From Candidatus Hydrogenedentota bacterium (lineage in GTDB: Bacteria > Hydrogenedentota > Hydrogenedentia > Hydrogenedentales > JAEUWI01), in contig JAHBVV010000008.1 of the NCBI GenBank assembly GCA_019637335.1, forward strand, positions 149,876 to 213,875: 64,000 nucleotides of DNA, written 5' to 3'. Shown piece by piece: positions 26,009 to 32,343 of the stretch (the first letter of the stretch is position 1; every line of letters starts with the position of its first letter). Under the pieces are notes generated by a model that was not told the DNA's origin, made no database searches, and saw only the letters and a list, made by a program, of their open reading frames with translations. A program made the translations under genes and the position numbers.

Positions 26009-26211
26009 GGGGCTGTCGGATTAACGTGTGCGGCGAGCGCATTTCCTACAATTTTGTGCTAACGCCCTATGGCGTCATTCCCGCGAAAGCGGGAATCCAT
26101 TGGAACTCGGAGGTTTGTGCGTTCGCGTTGCTGGATCTCCGCGTTCGCGGGGATGACGGATCTTTTCATTCCTTCCATAGTGTAGGGCGAGTTAAGTAAA
26201 CCGACAGCCCC
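26009..26211 (+). mobile_element. MITE-like element, family B, copy 2 (203 bp)
   Basis: Exactly the same length, orientation and ends as copy 1 (GGGGCTGTCGGATTAAC and, inverted, GGGGCTGTCGGTTTACTTAAC). Flanked by TTTC on both sides (4-bp duplication). Removing it restores GGATTCCCGC-TTTC-GCGGGAATGACG, a near-perfect palindrome of the same family that the element carries internally. Confidence 0.8.
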
Positions 26212-26325
26212 TTTCGCGGGAATGACGAATACTTCCAGTGTTTGAGGGCATTTCGGATCCACGGGCGCTATACCTCAGACGGTCAAAATACTGCGGGAAT
26301 ACGAATTTTCGCACGACGGGCGCAT

Positions 26326-26661
26326 TCAGGCGGGAATGACGCGTGTCCGGCCGTGCTCCCGGGCTTTGGGCTTGGGCTTGAGCGTTATCTCAACATCGAT
26401 ATCCAATGCGTTGAGAAAGCGCATCAGCCGTTCGAGCGTGAATCCCTTTAGGTTTCCGTTTACTATGGCGGAGACCTTCGCCTGGTCAATGCCCATGATT
26501 TCGGCGGCCTGGCGCTGGGTCAAACCGCGCGCTTCCATGGCATCCTGAATGTGCATCGCCATCGTTGACTTAACAAGCGCCCGCTCCGGATTTCGAAACC
26601 CAAAATCGCGATACGGGTTCTTCGAGCATTTGAACTTTTCTATGCTGCTGTCGACGGGCAT
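26326..26661 (-). CDS. higA: HigA-type antitoxin, XRE helix-turn-helix
   Basis: 111 residues. A Cro/cI helix-turn-helix occupies ~35-95: MHIQDAMEARGLTQRQAAEIMGIDQAKVSAIVNG followed by FTLERLMRFLNALDIDVEITLKP, the XRE pattern of HigA antitoxins with the recognition helix at QAKVSAIVNG. It binds the toxin and represses the operon. It lies 20 bases downstream of the toxin gene, the reversed (toxin-first) order typical of higBA. Its last residues (TRVIPA) and stop are encoded by a half palindrome of the GTCATTCCCGC repeat, suggesting the 3' end was replaced by repeat DNA. The first ~30 residues are longer than in many HigA proteins, and an internal Met (MAMHIQDA) is an alternative start. Confidence 0.85.
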   Translation of the reverse strand: MPVDSSIEKFKCSKNPYRDFGFRNPERALVKSTMAMHIQDAMEARGLTQRQAAEIMGIDQAKVSAIVNGNLKGFTLERLMRFLNALDIDVEITLKPKPKAREHGRTRVIPA

Positions 26662-26681
26662 GGATTCGATTCCTCATGTGG

Positions 26682-27026
26682 CTATTTGGGCCGGTGTTCT
26701 CTACTCAGTGCTTTGAGCCTGGCTCGAACTATATCCATTTCTTTCCTGGGGGTTGCTATGCCCCGCTTTGATTTCTTCTTGAACGCATGTAGCACATTGA
26801 CTGTGCCCGGAAATCGCGTCGTGTAGATCACGCGATAGGCATCGCCGGCGTGGCCGTACGGTATCTCCATTTCACGGGCGCCCGGAAATCCCTTCAGTGG
26901 TTTGGCCAATTGGTGTTTTCGACCATTACACGCCAGGAAAAGCCCGTGAAGCATTACCTCTTGAACTTCCAGTGGAAACTTCCGAAAATCCCTTTGGCTA
27001 CCCGCGCAAAACAGCAAGTCGTCCAT
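26682..27026 (-). CDS. higB: HigB/RelE-superfamily toxin (Gp49-like)
   Basis: 114 residues; ATG at 27026 with GAGG about 10 bases upstream. The sequence DFRKFPLEVQEVMLHGLFLACNGRK, LKGFPGAREMEIPYGHAGDAYRVIYTTRF, VNVLHAFKKKSKRGIATPRKEMDIVRARLKAL matches the phage-derived Gp49-like/HigB family: a basic RelE-fold mRNA interferase with the conserved Y-R-V-x-Y and H-x-F-x-K-K-S motifs. It cleaves translated mRNA when freed from HigA. First gene of the operon; promoter and operator are recognisable just upstream. Confidence 0.88.
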   Translation of the reverse strand: MDDLLFCAGSQRDFRKFPLEVQEVMLHGLFLACNGRKHQLAKPLKGFPGAREMEIPYGHAGDAYRVIYTTRFPGTVNVLHAFKKKSKRGIATPRKEMDIVRARLKALSREHRPK

Positions 27027-27087
27027 GGACGAGCGTCCTCACGTATCCCCGATTGCCATGCCGCGAATATACAGATCGACCACCCGA

Positions 27088-27116
27088 ATGATGCCATATC
27101 TGGCATGCTCTGTCAA
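27088..27116 (-). promoter_or_regulatory. higBA promoter with operator palindrome
   Basis: On the minus strand TTGACA (27116-27111) and CATCAT (27093-27088) are 17 bases apart. The spacer and -10 edge hold a perfect inverted repeat, ATGCCA-GATA-TGGCAT (27091-27106), so a bound HigA dimer would block polymerase. About 60 bases lie between the -10 and the higB ATG. Confidence 0.78.
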
Positions 27117-27127
27117 TAAGCGCCCCA

Positions 27128-27394
27128 CTAAGGCAGCCGCAGTTCGTTCGGGCGGGTCCATTTGATTTTCGACGCCCATACGCGGCCCTTGCCGCCGTGT
27201 TTTTCGGGTTCACCGGATTGGTGCATGCCTTCGCCGACGGTGATCCAGGTTTCGTGGGGGCTGACGGTGACGACGCCGAAGTTGCCGAGCATGGCGCCGC
27301 GTTCGGGGACGACGATCTGTTCGGTGGCGCGGATGATGCGCATGGATTTGGTGTCGACCTGACTCATGAAGAGGGGGGCGCGGTATACGTAAGG
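27128..27394 (-). pseudogene. Truncated 3' duplicate of the sialidase-like gene
   Basis: The 79 in-frame residues from MSQVDTKSMRIIRATEQ to the stop, plus the preceding YRAPLF, match the C-terminus of the complete gene at 29660-30895 almost residue for residue (differences such as K/S, L/I, K/Q, S/N). Similarity stops abruptly near 27394, with no start or upstream domain. It is a leftover of a duplication or recombination event; a 79-residue protein could still be made from the internal ATG but would lack most of a propeller. Confidence 0.8.
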
Positions 27395-27416
27395 CCCAAA
27401 TGGGCGTGAGAAGTGC

Positions 27417-27445
27417 TTGACAGCGGGAGCGCGGCAGTTTATGTT
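27417..27445 (+). promoter_or_regulatory. Sigma70-type promoter TTGACA-N17-TATGTT
   Basis: Consensus -35 and a 4/6 -10 at ideal spacing, right where the truncated duplicate ends. It would transcribe the small open frame at 27476 and the membrane protein at 27687. Confidence 0.6.
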
Positions 27446-27475
27446 GGGAGGAGGCTGGTACGGAGGGAGTTTTCA

Positions 27476-27694
27476 ATGATCGATGAAGACTTCAGACAAC
27501 GTGCGTTACGGTTGTCGACCTTTTCGCTCCCCCAACGAAATATCGGCGTGTCGTCGCAGGCAATCATGCCGGCTGTGTTCATGACGTCCGGGGCCGGTGA
27601 TCGTAGTTGGCGCGGATATTTTCCGGTTGCATCCCGGCGCCCGCGTCGACATGTTGTTTCGACAATCGGAAAGGCAATTCGGGGCCATGAGTAA
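27476..27694 (+). CDS. Possible small leader protein, unrecognised
   Basis: 72 codons from an ATG with a strong GGAGGGAG Shine-Dalgarno site, 31 bases past a good promoter. It overlaps the next start by 8 bases, which would allow translational coupling. The peptide (MIDEDFRQRALRLSTFSLPQ...) is basic and matches nothing I know, and the second half looks low in coding character. It may be a leader peptide, a decayed gene or chance. Confidence 0.3.
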   Translation: MIDEDFRQRALRLSTFSLPQRNIGVSSQAIMPAVFMTSGAGDRSWRGYFPVASRRPRRHVVSTIGKAIRGHE

Positions 27695-29615
27695 CCGGCG
27701 ATGGATTATTGTGCTTGTATTGCTGGCCGCTCTCGGCGGCTTCCTGTGGTGGCAAAGCGGCGTCGGTTCAGATGACCCTCGGGAAGTAGCGATTGGCGGT
27801 TTGCCGCAGGACTCCCAGAAAGGGGGCGATTCGCGCGAGGAGCCCCGGCCTGAAGTCCCGTCGGATGTTGTCGCCGAGGCGCCCGACGTCGCTCAAGACG
27901 CGGCGGCCGATGCCGCGGAGCAGGAGCGATTGGACCGCCTGCTCTTTCCCCGGCTGGACGATAGCGAGTGGGCGATCGAGGGCCGGGTATTGGACGAGAA
28001 GGGCGTTCCGCTGCCGGGCGCCAGCATCTCCGCGATGCCCCTTGGCCGGTCGCTACTTGAAACCACCCATGCGGAGTCGGATGCCCGGGGCTTTTATCGA
28101 GTCGGCGTCATAGACGAGGGGCGTTATCGGGTGACGGCAGAACTGATTCCCAAGAGCTCAGAAACGCACGACGAAGTGCTTGCGGGCAGCACGGGCGTGG
28201 ACTTTGTCCTCGGGCTCAGGGGCGCGGTCGAGGGGCGGGTGCTGGACAGTCGAACGCGGGAGCCCGTGACGAGTTTTCAGATTGGCTTTCTGCGGGGGCG
28301 GATTCCAGATCCGAATCCACCCGGTGGATTTCAATTTCGGGGCCAGGGGGATCTGGAGGGGCGCTTTCGCCTGGAGAACGTGGAGGCGGGCGATGTGAGC
28401 CTCTTCGTGCGGGCTTCGGGTTTCGTCAACGCCGCTGTAATCGTGAACGATGTCCCTCCCGGCGACACGGTACGGGGAGTTGAAGTGTACCTGGAACCGG
28501 CATATACCATTTCGGGGCTTGTGGTGGACAGCTCCGGAGCGCCGGTGGCCAATGCCGAGGTCGTGGTGTACGAGGCGGGTAGTGTTATCTACCACACATC
28601 GCCCACCTCCCGTAGCGACGAAAGCGGCGGTTTTCTCGTCGGCGGTCTGGTGGTCGGGGAGTATGTCGTCAACGGGCGTCACGAGGATTACGCCAGTGGG
28701 GAGGCGGCATTCACCATTCCAACCGCGGACCCCGTAACGGTTGTTCTACTTGCGGGCGGCGCCATTGAGGGGCGGGTAACGCTGGGCGGCTTTTCCGTCC
28801 CCGGCGCCCACATGTACATCAGTTCCGACGCAATCGCACGCGAACTTACCGCCAGAACGGACGGGGAAGGCCATTATCACGTCACGGGCGTGACACCGGG
28901 CGTGGCGCGTGTTCGCGCGTCGATAGGAACGCACCCGATCACCCGATCGCGCTCGGTGGAATCGCAGGTCCGCGTGGGAGAAACCGCCGTAGCGGACATC
29001 GAATTCCCCCTGGCCGACGCGTCTATCGAGGGGAATATCTACGGCGCGAATATGGAGCCTGCCGAAGCTTCCATCACGCTGATTGTCGATTCCGCCGGGC
29101 ATATAGAACATTTCCGGAAGTCCCGCGCGTTGGGCGCCTACGCTATTGAAGAAGTTCCGCCCGGCCCGGCGACGTTGGAGGCGCTTAGTGAGCAGGGGCT
29201 CCTGAAGCGAATTACGGTTGAACTCGTTGCGGGCGAGACACTGCTTCAGGACATCCATCTCGACACGGGTTTTGAAATCGTGTGCGCTTTTTCGGTTCCC
29301 GGAAGTGAATTCGACGAAATCTGGGCCGTGGCGATTGCGGGCGAGCTCCCGCCGCCGGAGATGACGCAGACGGGATTGAACGAGGTTCGGGCGCTGGCCG
29401 CGGCTTCGGCCAGATCGCAGCACGGGGAACCGGTGCTATTGGGCGGATTGGAGCCGGGAACCTACACGGTTTTCTCCTGGGCGCAACCGGTGGACTTTCA
29501 CTTCGCACCCCGCGATACGTGGCCCGCGCTTATCGCCGACGCGCCAGCGGCCCTGGCTGTTGTGACGTTGGGCGAGGGGAATGAGCGGGAGGAAATCGAG
29601 CTCGTGCTTCGGTAG
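27687..29615 (+). CDS. Membrane-anchored carboxypeptidase-regulatory-like (CarboxypepD_reg) multidomain protein
   Basis: 642 residues from the ATG at 27687; longer starts have no RBS and the chosen one is followed at once by an N-terminal membrane anchor (RRWIIVLVLLAALGGFLWW). After an acidic linker (to ~90) come about six tandem transthyretin-like domains, recognisable by repeats of the type IEGRVLDEKGVPLPGASI, VEGRVLDSRTREPVTSF, ISGLVVDSSGAPVANAEVVVYE, IEGRVTLGGFSVPGAHMYI and IEGNIYGANMEPAEASITL, each followed by a G-x-Y/F-R-V strand. These domains are adhesive or scaffold modules; no catalytic residues are seen. It lies between a truncated and a full copy of the sialidase-like gene, an arrangement probably created by duplication. 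Confidence 0.8.
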   Translation: MSNRRWIIVLVLLAALGGFLWWQSGVGSDDPREVAIGGLPQDSQKGGDSREEPRPEVPSDVVAEAPDVAQDAAADAAEQERLDRLLFPRLDDSEWAIEGRVLDEKGVPLPGASISAMPLGRSLLETTHAESDARGFYRVGVIDEGRYRVTAELIPKSSETHDEVLAGSTGVDFVLGLRGAVEGRVLDSRTREPVTSFQIGFLRGRIPDPNPPGGFQFRGQGDLEGRFRLENVEAGDVSLFVRASGFVNAAVIVNDVPPGDTVRGVEVYLEPAYTISGLVVDSSGAPVANAEVVVYEAGSVIYHTSPTSRSDESGGFLVGGLVVGEYVVNGRHEDYASGEAAFTIPTADPVTVVLLAGGAIEGRVTLGGFSVPGAHMYISSDAIARELTARTDGEGHYHVTGVTPGVARVRASIGTHPITRSRSVESQVRVGETAVADIEFPLADASIEGNIYGANMEPAEASITLIVDSAGHIEHFRKSRALGAYAIEEVPPGPATLEALSEQGLLKRITVELVAGETLLQDIHLDTGFEIVCAFSVPGSEFDEIWAVAIAGELPPPEMTQTGLNEVRALAAASARSQHGEPVLLGGLEPGTYTVFSWAQPVDFHFAPRDTWPALIADAPAALAVVTLGEGNEREEIELVLR

Positions 29616-29659
29616 GGCCTGCCATTGCGGGAGAAGCGTTGCCGGACGAGGGCGATTCA

Positions 29660-30895
29660 TCACGGCAGCTGCGATTCGCTCGGGCGGGTCCACTTGATTT
29701 TCGACGCCCACACGCGGCCTTTGCCGCCGTGTTTTTCGGGTTCGCCGGATTTGTGCATGCCTTCGCCGACGGTGATCCAGGTTTCGTGTGGGCTGACGGT
29801 GACGACGCCGAAGTTGCCGAGCATGGCGCCGCGTTCGGGGACGACGATCTGTTCGGTGGCGCGGATGAGGCGCATGGTTTTGGTGTCGACCTGGCTCATG
29901 AAGAGGGGGGCGCGGTGGCGGATGACGTGGTCGTTGTTCGCGCCTTTGCGGGTGTAGACGAGGAAGAGGGCGTCGTGGTGGGTGACCCAGTGGGCCTGGG
30001 TGTTGTAGCTGCCGATCTCTTCGCCATCGTCGAAGAGCCAGGGCTGCTTTTCGCCGAATTTGAGGTCGGGTCCGGCCGAGGCGACGTAGGCGCGGTCGTC
30101 GTTGCGGAGGGTGAGGTAGTAGCGGCCCTGGAAGCGGGTGAGCGAGGGCTCGTAGACCCCGCGGGGCGTGTCGTGGGTTACGGGTGTGCTGTGCTCCTTA
30201 TACGTAACGGTGGTCCCGTCGAAGCCGCAGCGCATGACGGTGCTCGCGTAGGTTTTGGCGTCCTCGGACTTGAAGTAGATGGGCACGAGGAGATCGCCGT
30301 TGTCGTCCACCAGCCACTGGCCGCAACCGTTGCCCGAATTGAAGAACTCGGGGCGGTCCGGCATGGCGACGGTGCGCCAGCCGCTCCAGGTGTTGGTATC
30401 GCTGTCGAAGATCGAGAAGGCGGTTTCGCGCGGGCGCGGATCGGGCATGAGCTTGCCGTCCCGGTAGCGGACGGTGTGGCCGAGGCCGAGGAGCTTTCCG
30501 GCCTGCGGGTGCCAGCCGGGGGTGAAGTCGCAGACGCCGACCGTAGTTTCTTCGTCCTCCTCGCGCCAGGCGAGGCTTTCCGGGGTGGCGACGGGGCTCC
30601 AGGTTGCGCCCAGGTCGTTCGTCCGTATGAAGCTGAGGCCGGAGAAGTAGTCGGAGACGTTTACGAACCACTTCTGCATGGTGAGGACGACGGCGGGCGG
30701 TGCGCCGTTCCGGGACGGCACGATGCCGGCGCGCGGGTGAAACCAGCAGGATTCCCCGTCGAATTCTTCTATAACCACCTGTAAATCAATGGTATAGGCC
30801 AGGTTATCGACGCCCTGGACGGGGTGGGGGCCGGGGGCGGGATCGGGACCGGCGGCGGGCAACAGGGACGCCAGGGCAAGCAAAACGAGGGACAT
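29660..30895 (-). CDS. Exported sialidase/BNR-repeat-like protein
   Basis: 411 residues from the ATG at 30895, with GGAGG at 6 bases. A signal peptide (MSLVLLALASLLPAAG) is present. The body is a beta-propeller of the sialidase superfamily: an Arg-triad candidate in FHPRAGIVPSR, an Asp-box TNDLGATWSP, SSPxxLxW-like blade repeats, YEPSLTRFQGRYYLTLRNDDRAYVA and ETAFSIFDSDTNTWSGW. Members of this uncharacterised branch are common next to sulfatases and other glycan enzymes; neuraminidase activity is not established. Its last ~85 residues are duplicated at 27128-27394. It is divergent from the ribosomal operon promoter region. Confidence 0.8.
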   Translation of the reverse strand: MSLVLLALASLLPAAGPDPAPGPHPVQGVDNLAYTIDLQVVIEEFDGESCWFHPRAGIVPSRNGAPPAVVLTMQKWFVNVSDYFSGLSFIRTNDLGATWSPVATPESLAWREEDEETTVGVCDFTPGWHPQAGKLLGLGHTVRYRDGKLMPDPRPRETAFSIFDSDTNTWSGWRTVAMPDRPEFFNSGNGCGQWLVDDNGDLLVPIYFKSEDAKTYASTVMRCGFDGTTVTYKEHSTPVTHDTPRGVYEPSLTRFQGRYYLTLRNDDRAYVASAGPDLKFGEKQPWLFDDGEEIGSYNTQAHWVTHHDALFLVYTRKGANNDHVIRHRAPLFMSQVDTKTMRLIRATEQIVVPERGAMLGNFGVVTVSPHETWITVGEGMHKSGEPEKHGGKGRVWASKIKWTRPSESQLP

Positions 30896-30997
30896 GGGAG
30901 GCCTCCAAGGTCGGGTGATTTGAGGTCCCATCGTACGGGAGCGATGGGGGCGGGTCAAGCCCTGTTCGGGGCGTCGGCGGTGGGGTGGAAGAATAAT

Positions 30998-31027
30998 TTG
31001 ACATGGGGCTCGTACAAAGGCGATAAT
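30998..31027 (+). promoter_or_regulatory. Promoter P1 of the ribosomal cluster (TTGACA-N18-GATAAT)
   Basis: Perfect -35 and a 5/6 -10, 167 bases before the rpsL start. Confidence 0.75.
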
Positions 31028-31096
31028 ACGCCTCTTGCCAGAACCAAGCGTGTTTCACGGGCGATGTTGGCACGTAAACGGGAGAGCGATCTGCCG

Positions 31097-31126
31097 TTGA
31101 CATGGCCTGTGTTTTTTTGCTATGCT
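31097..31126 (+). promoter_or_regulatory. Promoter P2 of the ribosomal cluster (TTGACA-N18-TATGCT)
   Basis: A second perfect -35 and a 4/6 -10 with a T-rich spacer, 68 bases before rpsL and 99 bases downstream of P1, giving tandem promoters like those of growth-rate-controlled operons. Confidence 0.72.
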
Positions 31127-31193
31127 TCTGGGCCGTTGTCTGGACCGCGTTCTGCTGTCCGCACAATCCGTTTCCCATACAGGAGTTGTCGAT

Positions 31194-31616
31194 TTGCCAA
31201 CGATCAATCAGCTGGTACGAAACTGTCGCAAGACGAAGGTTTCGAAGACAAAGTCGCCGGCCCTGAAAGCCTGCCCGCAGGCTTCGGGGACTTGCACGCG
31301 CGTCTATACCATGACGCCGAAGAAGCCAAACTCGGCCCTTCGGAAAGTGGCCCGCGTGCGCCTGAAAAATGGCATGGAGGTGACTGTGTATATTCCGGGC
31401 ATTGGCCATAACCTGCAGGAGCACTCGCAGGTTATGATCCGCGGCGGTCGTGTGAAGGATCTTCCCGGTGTTCGCTATCACCTGATCCGCGGCGTCCTGG
31501 ATTCCCAGGGCGATTGCGGCGGTACGGCGGCTGTCAAGCAGGACGGCGGGAAAGAGATTCATACGGGCCGCTGGGTGAGCCGCTCGAAATACGGTGTCAA
31601 GAAACCGAAGCGCTAG
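31194..31616 (+). CDS. rpsL: 30S ribosomal protein S12
   Basis: 140 residues from a TTG start with AGGAG at 8 bases; the upstream in-frame codons overlap promoter P2. Decoding-centre protein; [17 protein letters not shown] and [17 protein letters not shown] include the two lysines (K in TPKKPNS, K in VKDLPG) whose mutation gives streptomycin resistance, here wild type. Between RGVLDSQG and [11 protein letters not shown] there are ~23 residues ([20 protein letters not shown]...) where E. coli has ~7, an insertion of about 16. First gene of the cluster. Confidence 0.97.
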   Translation: MPTINQLVRNCRKTKVSKTKSPALKACPQASGTCTRVYTMTPKKPNSALRKVARVRLKNGMEVTVYIPGIGHNLQEHSQVMIRGGRVKDLPGVRYHLIRGVLDSQGDCGGTAAVKQDGGKEIHTGRWVSRSKYGVKKPKR

Positions 31617-31668
31617 AGGATAGGCTTCGTCCCTGTTTACGAGTAGCAAAGGCTAATGGAACGATAAG

Positions 31669-32142
31669 ATGGCTCGACGGAGAGAAATTCAAAAACGGGA
31701 AATCCTGCCTGATCCGAAGTACGGCAGCGTTACGCTCTCGAAGTTTATCAACGCGGTAATGGTTGATGGCAAGAAGAGCGTGGCGGAATCCATCGTCTAC
31801 GGGGCGCTGGATTTGGTGAAGGCCAAGCTGCCGGCCGAGGACCCTCTGTCCGTCTTTAACACGGCCGTGGACAACGCGAAGCCCCTGCTTCACGTGAAGT
31901 CGCGGCGCGTGGGTGGCGCCACGTACCAGGTGCCGGTCGAAATTGCGCCGGCAACCCGGACGGCGATCGCCTTCCGCTGGATGATCGAGTTTTCCCGCAA
32001 GCGCGGGGAGAAGACCATGCGCGAGCGCCTGGCCGGCGAACTGCTGGACGCCTACGGGCGTCAGGGCGCCACGATCAAGCGGAAGGACGATACCCACCGC
32101 ATGGCGGAAGCCAACAAAGCCTTTGCACATTTCCGGTTCTAG
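31669..32142 (+). CDS. rpsG: 30S ribosomal protein S7
   Basis: 157 residues, normal length. [50 protein letters not shown], and [18 protein letters not shown] are the family blocks. S7 nucleates assembly of the 3' major domain of 16S rRNA and contacts the E site; in other bacteria it autoregulates the str operon. It is followed by an unusually long structured spacer before fusA. Confidence 0.97.
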   Translation: MARRREIQKREILPDPKYGSVTLSKFINAVMVDGKKSVAESIVYGALDLVKAKLPAEDPLSVFNTAVDNAKPLLHVKSRRVGGATYQVPVEIAPATRTAIAFRWMIEFSRKRGEKTMRERLAGELLDAYGRQGATIKRKDDTHRMAEANKAFAHFRF

Positions 32143-32163
32143 TACTGTGGCGCCAGCCCGGTT

Positions 32164-32303
32164 CTCGCCCCTCGGGGCGAGCGCCTGACTCGCCCGGCGC
32201 GTCAGATAGATAGTAGCCGGCCACTTTCACGCGCATTCCGTGTGAAGGGGCTGGTGTGTGTTCGCGTGTCCCCAACGGGGCCCGCGATCGTGCGGCGCGC
32301 CGC
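32164..32303 (+). promoter_or_regulatory. Structured rpsG-fusA leader
   Basis: Inside the 201-base gap are CTCGCCCC-TC-GGGGCGAG (32164-32181), CTGAC-N11-GTCAG (32185-32205) and the palindrome GCGGCGCGCCGC (32292-32303). None has a T-run, so these look like RNA structure (regulation or processing) more than a terminator. Confidence 0.4.
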
Positions 32304-32343
32304 GCGGGCAAGGTGTATTCAAGCAGATTAAGAGGATTGTAAA

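Larger units (their letters stand above)
25652..26325. other. 674-bp repeat-filled spacer
   Basis: No gene. It contains two 203-bp miniature elements in the same orientation separated by 62 bases, broken palindromes of the GTCATTCCCGC...GCGGGAAT type around them, and a stretch at about 26274-26294 (CTCAGACGGTCAAAATACT) that resembles a decayed end of the family A element. Confidence 0.6.

Noticed and set aside
26274..26294. Decayed end of a family A element
   Set aside because: CTCAGACGGTCAAAATACT resembles the right terminal repeat, but no second end or internal sequence is recognisable, so it was not annotated as an element.
25744..26345. Spaced GTCATTCCCGC palindromes resembling a CRISPR array
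   Set aside because: Only a few copies, irregular spacing, arranged as inverted pairs inside two identical elements with terminal repeats and target duplications; no spacers and no cas genes.
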